Source: Symsagittifera roscoffensis
Taxonomy: Eukaryota; Xenacoelomorpha; Acoela; Convolutidae
DNA length: 64,000 bases
Direction: 5' to 3'
NCBI RefSeq assembly: GCF_963678635.1
Contig: NC_087071.1
Location: 30,804,141-30,868,140, forward strand
In this document: piece after piece, positions 30,328-40,200 of the stretch
Numbering within the stretch: the stretch's first letter is position 1
Layout of the letters: the number at the start of each line of letters is the position of its first letter
Notes under the pieces: generated by a model
What the model was told of the DNA's origin: nothing
The model's input: only the letters and a program-made list of their open reading frames with translations
The model's database searches: none
Program-made: the position numbers and the translations under genes

Positions 30328-31050
30328 TTAAAATTTGTAAAAAAAATCGTTTAATTTGCAAGATGAGTCACACTGTTCTGTTCGCGAGTGAGAATTTTGA
30401 CACACTGAAATATTTGAATAGTTAGCTATCGCTTGGAAAATTTCGGCGGCATTAGCAATTCGTTTCTCACGTTCTATTTCTTGACTGGTCATATGATTTG
30501 TTGACTGGCCAATCGTATTGCAGGAAGTGACGTCATGTGCTAAGAAATGTTGAGAGAATTTATTTCTTATTTGCGCCCACGAATTTTTTGGCATTAGATG
30601 ATCAAAACCTAGGAGCGTACTAATCTGATTTACTGAAGCGATAACAAACTTTTCGTCATCCAGAGAAACTGGTACGGGTTCACCCGATGGGTGTCGGGAT
30701 ATATAATCAACAAATCCCATATCTTTACCGGGTAAATGTTCTACAGTAAAGTCGAACGGTAAAAGTTTATCCGCCCAACGGGTGAGACGTGATTGGGCCG
30801 TTTTGGTGTATTTATCGTCTTTCAGTGCTCCTATTAGGGCTTTGTGGTCTGTTAAAATTGAGAATTGTTTACCCAGTAGATAATTTTTGAAATGATCTAG
30901 TGCCCACACTAATCCCAGTAGTTCGAGTTCATTAGTGCTGTATTTTAATTCGGCAATATTCAAAAATCTGCTAGCGAACGCTACGGTCTTCCAATTCCCC
31001 GATGGTCTTGTTCGATGGACGCCCCCAATCCTAAATGTGAGGCATCGCAT
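30328..31050 (-). pseudogene. pol: RNase H domain (pol part 2b), frame-broken
   Basis: The main frame carries FASRFLNIAELKYSTNELEL, HFKNYLLGKQFSILTDHKAL and SRLTRWADKLLPFDFTVEHL, then GKDMGFVDYISRHPSGE, all typical of the gypsy RNase H and the linker to integrase. The first block, with the catalytic Asp (VKCDASHLGLG), lies in another frame at about 31,000-31,035, so the domain is interrupted by a frame change around a G run near 31,000. The frame ends 5 bases before the integrase frame opens. As written it would not make an active enzyme. Confidence 0.85.
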
Positions 31051-31098
31051 TTAACCCGAGTGTTCAGTTTTACATCGAAATGGTGGTTCGTCACCGTA

Positions 31099-31527
31099 TT
31101 ACAAATTTCGTATGAACTTATTAAATTGGTTAATCGATCCCATTAATGATCTGATATCTTTGATGCAGTTTGGTTCTTTTAGATTTCTAATTGCGTCAGA
31201 TTTATGTATTAATGGTGTCGTCCCTTTTGCGTCGATTCTGAATCCCAACCATTCTATGTTGTGGGTTAAAAATGGGCATTTTTCCCATTTTATGGCTAGT
31301 CCCTCGTCATCTAGCGTTTTTAACACATTAATGACTAGCTTTTTATGTTCTTCCTCGCTACCCACGGTGGCGATTAGGATGTCGTCAAGATAACAATGGG
31401 TATTTGGTAGTTTTTCCGTCAAACGGTCCATTATTCGTTGAAATTCATTAGGCATATCGCCTAGTCCGTAGATTCCGGTTTTAAAACGGTATGAACCCGT
31501 TACTTCTCCCCCCACAATGTTAAACAC
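31099..31527 (-). pseudogene. pol: Reverse transcriptase palm with YLDD (pol part 2a)
   Basis: Contains IVGGEVTGSYRFKTGIYGL, the catalytic HCYLDDILIAT and the motif IEWLGFRID, then SLMGSINQFNKF of the thumb. The frame differs from the upstream Gag-Pol ORF, which holds the first catalytic Asp; the change is close to a short T run and a six-G run near 31,500-31,530. After NKFIRNL the frame stops, and the roughly 40 residues normally present before RNase H are missing, which suggests an internal deletion around 31,051-31,098. Confidence 0.88.
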
Positions 31528-33611
31528 TGATTGCTTGCCTTTTTAGAAAGCGGTATTTGGCTGTAGGTGTATTTTAAATCTATCGATGAAAACCAGATGT
31601 TTCTTTGATCGTGGCCGCTAATAGTAACTGCTACGTTGTCAATTAGTTCAAATAGATTCGGCATTTGATATCTATTGCGAAATATCTGTTTGTTTAGTAG
31701 TTTTGAGTTCAATGCTAGTTTGATTGATCCGTCCCTTTTTGCTGTAATCACGATGGGGGAAATAAAACAATCTTCAGTGCATCTAGATAGTTTTTCGATG
31801 TGTCCGTTTCTTAATAATTGGTCGATGCATAGTTTGACTTTGGGGAGAAGATGGATCGGGATACGTTTCCCTTTCACCTGTATCGGTTTTATCGGTTCGT
31901 TAAAATAAGTATTAACTACGTAGTTTTTTGATCTACCAGTTCTTTTTATGAGGTCTGAAAAGTGCTTTGATATGTATAATTTAAACTCACTTTGAGATGG
32001 TGTCTCTTGGTTTTGATCCTGTTGGTTGTCCGATGCGAATTTTATTTGATTGACGTTTATCCCAATGGGTGATAATTTCTGGTCTTCCCATGACTTTAAC
32101 CCGTTGGGTGGAGGTTGTTTCTGAAATACTACAATGCCCAAATTTGGTAAGATGTCGTTTCCTAGTAGATTTCTTTCAGCCCCTTCAGTGATAAAAAGTT
32201 TTTGGTCATTAGCCTCCCATCCTTTCGATCGGATTTTCACTCGAACTCTTCCAATGATATTGATCGTACTCCCGAAGCCCTGGTATGCCTTCTTTGTTAT
32301 TTCGTCCACAGGTTCTAGCTTTAAAAATCTATCTCGTATCTTCAATTCGTGTAGTAGGTCTTTTTTCATGAAGGAAACTGGACTTGCGGAGTCAATTTGA
32401 ATCTCGGTGTAGTAAGGGTTGAAATTTCCCAGAGATACTTTTAGTGTCTTTTTCAATTCTAATCCTTCGTGATTAAATACTGTTCTCACTCCACGCTCTA
32501 TTTTGTCTTCTACGGCATTTATTTGATTATCTGTGTCAACGGCTAGAACTAGGAAGTCGTCTAAGTTAACCTCAAATTCGGGATTTTCCTGCGGGTTGGT
32601 CCGGATATTTTCGTTTTCTTGGGGTACACGATTCTGATCGACGATGTTAGTTTGTGTTTTTGCTGAACTCCTACAGTGTTTGGCAAAATGTCCTTTCCGT
32701 CCGCACGTATTGCAGTTTCTACCTCTAGCCGGGCATGTGGATAGGTGTCCTTTTTTGAATTGCTGACCGCAATTGCGGCATTTGTTATTTTCGACGATAT
32801 TTAGGGTTGGTTCGTTCTTCACGTATTGTGGTCTTGGTCCTGGGTTGTAAGTTGGGAATTTTAGATACTGTTGATGGATTTTAGTACCTTTTTTGTGAAC
32901 TAATACGTAAGATAGTACGTTTTCTGGGGTCAAGTATTCTATACATAGTTTCTTTTGGATCTCGACATTTCTCATGTTTGTGATGAAAATGTCTCTTACT
33001 AGTTCTGACTCGAGTTCCCCCAGTTTACAATTTTTTGCTAGTTCTGAAAGAATTTCATGAAATTTTTCTAAGGACTCATGTTCTTTCTGTCTTCGGCCAA
33101 AAAATTTAAACCTTTCGTATGTTAGGTTTGTAGTGATCGTGAAAGTAGTTTTTAATAGTTCCCAAAATTCTGCGAAATTGATATCCAGAATTCTTTTGCC
33201 AGGATTTTTATGAGAGAAGCATTTCTGTCCTTCTTTTCCGAGTGCTAGGTATAACTGTGATTTTAGCTTCTTGTCAATGTCTCCGATTTGAAGTCCGTTA
33301 AATTTGGCGTTATCTTCCGCCCTTCTCCTTCTTAATTCTTCGTTATAATTTTGTACTGCTACTCTGTGATGTTCCTCTTTTTCGGCCCGACGGGCCTGAT
33401 CCTCGGATCGGTCCGGTGGTTCTGCCGTAGGGTAAGTTAGTTCGTTTCTTATCGGTGGGTTAATTACATCTTCGATGTCTACGGAGTCTTTCGCATTAAT
33501 TGTCAATTGAAACTTTTCCGCCCACCTTTCCCAGTCATGTTGATTTTCGTTTGATGAGTTGTTCCAAAAAAACTCTAATCCACGTAGATTCGATTCGTTA
33601 GACTGCGCCAT
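31500..33611 (-). CDS. gag-pol: Gag-protease-reverse transcriptase N-part (pol part 1)
   Basis: 703 aa. Residues 1-270 are Gag capsid-like (FAEFWELLKTTF, RRQKEHESLEKFHEILSELA). Two zinc knuckles follow: C278-X2-C-X7-H-X3-C, a variant spacing, and C300-X2-C-X4-H-X4-C, the canonical one. The protease has DSAS at 407-410 and NLLGNDILPNLGI near 481-493. Reverse transcriptase begins about residue 545 (VKGKRIPIHLLPKVK) and reaches the first catalytic Asp in SSIDLKYTYSQIPL before the frame stops. Gag, protease and RT share one frame here without a frameshift signal. The ATG lies exactly at the LTR/primer-binding-site junction, an in-frame TAA sits four codons upstream, and there is no other ATG for over 200 codons. 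Confidence 0.93.
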   Translation of the reverse strand: MAQSNESNLRGLEFFWNNSSNENQHDWERWAEKFQLTINAKDSVDIEDVINPPIRNELTYPTAEPPDRSEDQARRAEKEEHHRVAVQNYNEELRRRRAEDNAKFNGLQIGDIDKKLKSQLYLALGKEGQKCFSHKNPGKRILDINFAEFWELLKTTFTITTNLTYERFKFFGRRQKEHESLEKFHEILSELAKNCKLGELESELVRDIFITNMRNVEIQKKLCIEYLTPENVLSYVLVHKKGTKIHQQYLKFPTYNPGPRPQYVKNEPTLNIVENNKCRNCGQQFKKGHLSTCPARGRNCNTCGRKGHFAKHCRSSAKTQTNIVDQNRVPQENENIRTNPQENPEFEVNLDDFLVLAVDTDNQINAVEDKIERGVRTVFNHEGLELKKTLKVSLGNFNPYYTEIQIDSASPVSFMKKDLLHELKIRDRFLKLEPVDEITKKAYQGFGSTINIIGRVRVKIRSKGWEANDQKLFITEGAERNLLGNDILPNLGIVVFQKQPPPNGLKSWEDQKLSPIGINVNQIKFASDNQQDQNQETPSQSEFKLYISKHFSDLIKRTGRSKNYVVNTYFNEPIKPIQVKGKRIPIHLLPKVKLCIDQLLRNGHIEKLSRCTEDCFISPIVITAKRDGSIKLALNSKLLNKQIFRNRYQMPNLFELIDNVAVTISGHDQRNIWFSSIDLKYTYSQIPLSKKASNQCLTLWGEK
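33592..33610 (-). promoter_or_regulatory. Primer binding site (tRNA-Ser-like)
   Basis: Immediately after the 5' LTR the sense strand reads TGGCGCAGTCTAACG. The first ten bases are complementary to the 3' end of animal tRNA-Ser species ending GACTGCGCCA (from memory). The TG of this site is also the TG of the gag ATG. Confidence 0.7.
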
Positions 33612-33936
33612 GTTAAAAAATTAGGATACCACTCGTAGTTGTATAAGAGTGTACTTAAACTAAGAATAGATTAAGATTACGGATGATTAAGATTCCTACT
33701 AAAAACTGTAGGCTTTTATTTAAGACTAAATAAAAGACGGTGATGCTAACTAAAGTAAGAGAGGTTTAAAAGATTGAATTGGTTTCGGTTTATTTGTTAG
33801 GTATCATAAAAGATAGTGGCCAATTCCGAGTCTACCAAAAGCCGTTGCGCTTTTGGCAGGTGTATAAATTAACAACTTAAAGGTCAACGATCAGTAAAGA
33901 TCAAAGGTTAAATGAACAAACAATAATACTTTTACA
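33611..33936 (-). repeat. 5' LTR of the gypsy-type element
   Basis: 326 bp, pair of 26,420-26,745. Its last sense-strand base is the A of the gag start codon. Confidence 0.96.
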
Positions 33937-33941
33937 AAGCA
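33937..33941. repeat. Target site duplication, right
   Basis: AAGCA, identical to 26,415-26,419. Confidence 0.93.
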
Positions 33942-34333
33942 ATGTAGTCAAGGTTTTAGATTATTTTTTTCTCTCAAGCTTTTTCAATATGGACACTGAC
34001 GTGCAATTAACTATAGAACTTTAAGCAAATAATTAGGAATGTCTACTGAAATCTTATAATAAAATCAAATGGAGAATCAGAGGTAGGCCAGATGTTCGAA
34101 TCCCTGCATTTGGGGTGTCGCCCCTTCCTCAAATACGCATCTAGTACACAAGAAAGGTTGAGATAGCTTTTCACAGGATTTGACATTTTTGCTCCAAAAA
34201 CAGTAAAAGTGAATTTGAAATAAACTGGAAATAGATTAGAGCAAAGAGATCAAACCTTCTTAAACCCATTAATTGATTTGAATTTGTTCAACTTCCTTTT
34301 TTGAGTTTTCCGTTGACATGTTTTAATTTTCAG

Positions 34334-34527
34334 TTATTGGCCAGTTATCAAAAATAAAGAAGAAGTTCAGCAAAATCCCGCACAGTATTCAGAAGTGGTA
34401 CTGTACGACAACAGTCAATATGGGGATGATACCAATGACGATTACGCAGAGTTTGATGGGATTACTGGTCTCTTCCTGATTGATACCTTGATATTAAAAA
34501 GTATACCATTCACAGTGATGATCGCAG
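34334..34527 (+). CDS. Exon of the duplicated unknown gene, copy 2 (upstream exon)
   Basis: The acceptor is TTTTAATTTTCAG and the donor GCAG|GTGATA. It encodes 64 residues with an acidic stretch (YGDDTNDDYAEFDGITGLF) followed by a hydrophobic run (LIDTLILKSIPFTVMIA). It ends one base into a codon, which matches the two-base start of the exon at 37,003. It starts with a single base, so an earlier exon exists. I do not recognise the family. Confidence 0.65.
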
Positions 34528-34646
34528 GTGATATATTGTATTCTGTATTAAAGTATTGGTATTCAGCCAATCTTTTAGTAAAAATTTTGGCTCATTTTGT
34601 AATTTTTTTCCGCAGGAAAACTAATTTTGTATTGTTTTAAATTACC

Positions 34647-35060
34647 TTAGCCGATTTTACCGGCAGCTGACATGTAAACTTAAAAGTATAATTGCTTGTC
34701 ATGAAAGCGATGAAAAACACTTGTAACAGTGTCAACCGAGATATACGCGATTTGTAGCATAACGAGAATAGATTTCTTACAATTTAAAGAATTTTTCTTA
34801 CCAATAAGCGTTCAATTTCATAATGAAAGTTCGTCAAAATGAACTTCAGAGCTGCTCTCAAGTTTATTCTGACGACATTTCCTGTCGAAATTGATCAATT
34901 TTGGTAAAATTTTCCTCTTTAAATTGTAAGAAATCTATTCTCGTTATCCTGCAATTCGCGTATGCATCGGTTCATGCCGGTACAAGGGTTTTTAATGACG
35001 ATTATGACAAGCAAATATACTTTTAAGTTTACATGCCAGCAGCCGGTAAAATCGGTCAAG
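34647..35060. mobile_element. Foldback element in the intron, next to the duplication edge
   Basis: Inverted arms of about 160 bp: the left starts CCGATTTTACCGGCAGCTGA and the right ends with the mirror GCAGCCGGTAAAATCGG. Long shared blocks include ATGTAAACTTAAAAGTATA and ACGAGAATAGATTTCTTACA. No ORF. It ends about 55 bases before the region homologous to copy 1 begins. Confidence 0.8.
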
Positions 35061-37002
35061 TTGAGCGGCTTTTTTGAGTTTCGTAGGTAATCATAAGTTT
35101 CCTAAAATCTCAACGTTACTCCTCCGTCTGTAACACATGCTCAATATGAAGTGCTTAAAAATAGTGGAATTTAGTTTTAAAAAAATTTACCCCCACTCAA
35201 CAAAACCATCGATTTTACCTTAGAACGAGTGGTTTTACAAGGTGAGATATGAAGCCTAAATAAATCTTGAATAGCCTAAATATTCCACTAGACAAAGTGA
35301 ATTTTAGTTGAAGTTGTAAATAAGAAATTTTACAGAAGTTTGCAGAATAGAAATGAAGAAATAAAGTGGCACATGCTCGTTACACTAGGCCACTAAACAA
35401 GAAAAAATTGAAATGAAGAGCTGAGTTTTTTTTTCAATTCTAATAACGGGTCGATGTGCTGAAAAAGTAAGATCATCTGCTTACAATCCTCAGTCCGATT
35501 TGACAAAAAGGCTGCTCATACACTTCCCTCAATATGCCCCTAAATTTTAATTATGAAAAGTACATGAAACGCAACAATTAGCAATCTGCCATAAAGGAAA
35601 ACAGTATGCCTAGCACTATCCTAGCTAAAAATTTATGGTCATAAAGGCAATTTGTATGGCTAGGTCTTCTCTTTAACATTAAATAAAATTTTAATGTTTT
35701 TTGTTCTGTGCTATCGCGTTTTTCCTGAAAAAAAAACTTTCCTAAATAGTAAAATTTAACTGGTAAATCTTTCACAGGTAATCTGCATGGTCATATTTGC
35801 CTTTTAAATTAGTACACTGAAACTTCATTGGAGTCATCGCAAAAAAATTGTACCTTATAGAAAGTTATACAATAAATTTTTACTAATTATGCTTTATAGA
35901 TTACCTCATAGAACAAAGTTGCTATGAGACTACTGGGGTATTAAATTTGATTGGCTCCATTCAATTTTTCAGCCAGTAAATATTCTTTTTAAATACAGTG
36001 CTGACTTAAATTATCTGAGCACAACGCATCAAAAAAGGCTGCAATCCAAAGAACGTGCGCAAAACACTTTTCAAAAAATTTACAAAAAAATTGCTTTATC
36101 ATACAAGATAAATTCAATTATCAGATGAGAAATAAATTTGATTGGTTGAAAGACAAAAGACTGAAACTTGAACGCAAAAAAATGAACGGTCAAAAACGAC
36201 TAAGCTGACTGTTTTTTTAAGGTTTTCGATGGGTGCGCTATGCGCGCATCACTCTTGGCGACAAAACCAAATTGAGGCCATCCAATTTGTTTTCATCCAA
36301 TCTCAATTATTATCAAAAAAGCCAAAATGCATTTTTTAAGAGTCAATGAAGATAGTTTTCTATTTTTTTTCAGGAAACGTTTCTGAACACTAAAAAAGAA
36401 ATGCATTCATAATTATTAAAAATAGGAGTGCCCTTAGACAGGTATGCACTTTTTGAATTCCATTCAAGTTTTTTTGCTAAAGGTATGCAAACATACTCTC
36501 CATTTATGACGTTTAAAATAGAGCGAAAAAGGGATCGATATTTCTAATTTCTAGTTTTAAAAATGGAAGTTAATTCTTAGATTTCCCAGCGGAATGAAAA
36601 CTTCTCAATGTGGAAAACTTTGTTAAAGTTCACGAAATTTTAACAAATTTTCACAAAATCTCGAAATTCAAAGAGCTTGAAAGCCATATGTTTTTTTGTT
36701 TGAAAACTGAATTTATTTTCAGAGGTTAAATCAAGTTTTTGTTGCTTTGCGTTCATTGATTTTCCGATAATCTGTTGGCTTTGGTTAATTTTTTCATCTT
36801 TTGGCTGCTTTTTCAACTATATGTTGGATAAGTTTAATAAACGCGTAATTAAAAATACAATTAATTTCGGATCAAGTAACATTGAGTCTAACTATGGCCT
36901 AAAACACCGTTTCGCAATTCTAAACATTGCTGCATTTTGAACAAACGTGACTAAAGTTTTAGTTTTGATTTCAACTTAAATCATTTTATTTTTGTTTTAC
37001 AG

Positions 37003-37231
37003 ATTTTCTGTTGGATTTTTTAGGCGCACAAAAGGCAACATTCAAGAATTTTTATTACCAGTGCTTGCCACCCGAAAACTTCTTGTGTGGACCTGGGCCT
37101 ATTACAACCGAATTGAAAAATCAATATCAAAATGGTGACTGCAAAGATATGTCTGACAAAAACTTATGTTTATTATGTGCAATGTGTTTGGACGATAAAC
37201 GTGGAACTAATCGTAAGCAGGCAAACATCAG
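37003..37231 (+). CDS. Exon of the duplicated unknown gene, copy 2 (cysteine-rich exon)
   Basis: The acceptor is TTTTTGTTTTACAG and the donor CATCAG|GTTTGT. It encodes 75 residues with CGPGPITTELKNQ and CLLCAMCLDDKRGTNRKQ. Two leading bases complete the codon begun at 34,527, and two trailing bases are left over, the same as in copy 1. The high protein conservation between copies compared with the flanking intron supports a real exon. Downstream exons were not found. Confidence 0.7.
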
Positions 37232-40200
37232 GTTTGTCTGCACAACCATACGTTTTTCTAGTTATTTTGTATAATTTGGCCGATCTGCTGGTTATTAAGA
37301 TTCGTATAACATAGTTTACACTCTTGATTAGGTCATTTAGTTTGGCTCATTTTTGATTTTTCGTGGTTTTTTTGAATTTTTAAATTCAATTTAATTTGTT
37401 TGTTAAAGAGGCAAACTCTACTATCGAGCTGAAAAACTGTAAAAAATAATATTAACAGTCGATATATACTCTTTTATAGGTCTGGATGATTTTTTCAGGA
37501 AAAATCTGAAAATTCGTACAGGCTTAAAGTTATTTTTTTGCGGCTTGACTTTTGATTTTTTTTGTACTCAATTTTGATATAGAAAGAGTAATGAAGGTAA
37601 TGACGTCTCTTGTATAGATCTTGGTGATTTTTTGTTGTTTTTTTTTAGGGAGAAGTCCTAAAATGCTCTTATAACTACAGATGAGCTCTCATACATATTA
37701 ATGCCTTTTTAAAAATATTTTTGAGTTTAATTGAAATTCATATGCTTGAAATAACGTAAAAAGCACTCGTATACGAATACGAGCATAGAAAAAATGCGAT
37801 CAATTTCTGCTTTCGAAAAGGACTTTCAGTTTTTAGATTTCCCGCGGAATGAAAAACTATTCCTATTGATCCCAATTTCTCAAGTTGGATTAATGTTATC
37901 AAACAAGCGCCAGTCAAACAATGTTCTAAAAGTTCATAGAGTATAAAATGCGTCTATTTCTTTCTATGAAAATCGAAAGTTGAGATTTTTTCAACGAAGG
38001 GTTTTTTTTCTAGTTACTTCCGTTCATTACTGTTTTCCATCTGTCAGTTGGCTATGTTTTCTTTTGTCGAATAGAAGATGAACTTTACTATTGAACATAG
38101 AAACTGTAAAAGTCACGGAAAACGTGATCGACTTCTAATATCAAAAAATTCAGACTTTCCAGCGAAACAAGATTTTTATCCGCTGCTCCACTTTTTCCAA
38201 AGTGAGTTAGTTTTCGCAAAAAATGTGAATCAAAAATTTATCGAAGGATATGAAGGCTTTCTTGTTTTTAGTCATTCGGAGTTTGAAATTTTTGTAAGAA
38301 AATAAACAACTCATAAAACTCATGTTTTTAGGAGTATTGAACCTAGTGAATGCTCTTTTATAGATCTTGGTGTGCGTTTTTGGGTTTTTTTCTTCAAAAA
38401 AAAACTTGAAATTTGTTCACCCTCAGTTTTGACTCTTTGCTGTGTGACTTTTGATTTCTTTTCATGTTCGTTTCTTTTTTTTGTAAAAAGGAAAGCAAAT
38501 TCTACGATAGAACAGGAAGAATGTAAAGGTCGCAAAAACGTGATCGGGTTCTAGTTTTGATAGTGGAATTTAAATATCAGATTTCTAAGTAGATTTCAAA
38601 TTTTACCTTTTGATTCACTTTTTTATCAAATTGGGTTTATTTTAACAAAAAAGTACCAATCGTAATTTGTTCTTGAAAGTCAAATACCTTTGAGGCCAAC
38701 TAAATTTTTTCTTGAAAACTGAAAAATAGGCATTTTTGTCAAAAAAAAACAATTCAGTTCTCTCTCTGCGGTCATTTTCTTTTCCAACTGTCAGTTAGCT
38801 ATGCTTTTACTTGCGTTAATTGGTTTTTTCAATATATCTGTTGGCAATGCTTTTGCATTAAAACGACCAATTTTTGTTTCAAAATTTTACCGTTTTTGTT
38901 GAGGGTATTTCATCGTTTGTTGGCTGTAGAGTCATTTTTGGCCCGTATATAAAAACGTAAATAAAATTCCGCTTCTTCATTTCTTTTCTAAAACAACTTT
39001 TTAAAATTTTAGATCCAAAAAAATCTGAGTATGTCGTGGTTGATTTTTTAACTAAACGATACTAAAAAATGGTTATGCAAAAACTTGAAGAATACTTTTA
39101 CTCGTTACAAAAGTAAGAGATGATGGGAGGATGAAATTGTACACTGAAAATTTTTAAAGTGTCTAAAAAATGCTGCTTCTAAGAAAAAATATATCTCCAG
39201 CCCCCCTTCCCCACTTAATTAATTTGTATCTCCCCTAAATCTGCCACTGAATGTCTGTAGGAGATATTGTGCGACGCAAATCCAGGTAACACGCAAAGAA
39301 CATCATCTAGGATCGACTAATATAACGTATATAAATTCTGCAGCTCTGACTCAAGATGTGACGAAAAATGATAATTTCCGTTCAGATCCGTCAACCTATT
39401 AATCGCATTGAAAAAGTTCCAGAAATTGACGAATTCTTGACAAAAAATAATTTTATGACTATTATGACTATTATTGCAAGAAAGCTAGGAAAATATCGGA
39501 ACATTTTCAAGAATTTTCGAGTAACTTCAAAGCAAACAAAAGTTTCAAAAATAATAAGATTAAGAGTTTTCTATTTTTCAATCCATTTAAGAGAAGGAAC
39601 GGTCAAAAAAGAAACAAAATTGTACCGTTTTAGTTTATTATTTTTGTTTTTCAAGATTTCCTATTCGATTAAAATAAAACAAATAGCTAAAACCGACTCC
39701 CTTTTATGGAAACAAACTATATAAAATTGGTCATTAGAATTGGTTGTTTTTTCTGCATTCAAATATTTGGAAAAAAATTGAAAAACACTCGAAACATTTA
39801 TTTTTTTTTCGGCTCAAGAATAGTTATTGCTTGTAATAGAGCTTAGTTTTCAACAAAATGTGCGTTCGGAAAATTTGTTAAATAATGGTCTAACTTTCTC
39901 AATTGAGTTCTTTTTTTATGTTAAAACAATGTCTTTTTTTGAAAACTATTTCAATTGCTAAAAAGTAGACAATAATATGAGTTTTCTGGTTACGTGGAAA
40001 ATTAATGGTTTTTTCAAGGAGTTTTAAGATTCGCTAGAAAATTGAAGAATTCACAAGAGTTCGCGATTTTTCGCGGTTCAACGTTTAATTTTTTCTTAAG
40101 TTCGAATCATTTCCTTTGCTAAACTATAAACAAATTCTAGTTTCGAAAGTGAATTCTAATTTCTAGATTATCATTGAGAAAGAAACAATTACCAATCGAT

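Larger units (their letters stand above)
26420..33936 (-). mobile_element. Ty3/gypsy-type LTR retrotransposon, complete but with broken pol
   Basis: A full-length element of 7,517 bp between perfect 5-bp target duplications AAGCA (26,415-26,419 and 33,937-33,941). The domain order on the minus strand is Gag with zinc knuckles, protease, reverse transcriptase, RNase H and integrase, the Ty3/gypsy order. The LTRs differ at two positions I can find. The coding part is split over four frames. It sits about 230 bp past the poly(A) signal of the upstream gene and 0.4 kb before the exon at 34,334. Confidence 0.96.

Noticed and set aside
34085-34130. tRNA-like B box (GTTCGAATCCC) followed by a GGGGTGTCGCCCC stem; similar GGTCGAATCCC at 63,957
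   Set aside because: No A box, no cloverleaf and no SINE tail nearby; most likely chance or the remnant of a repeat.
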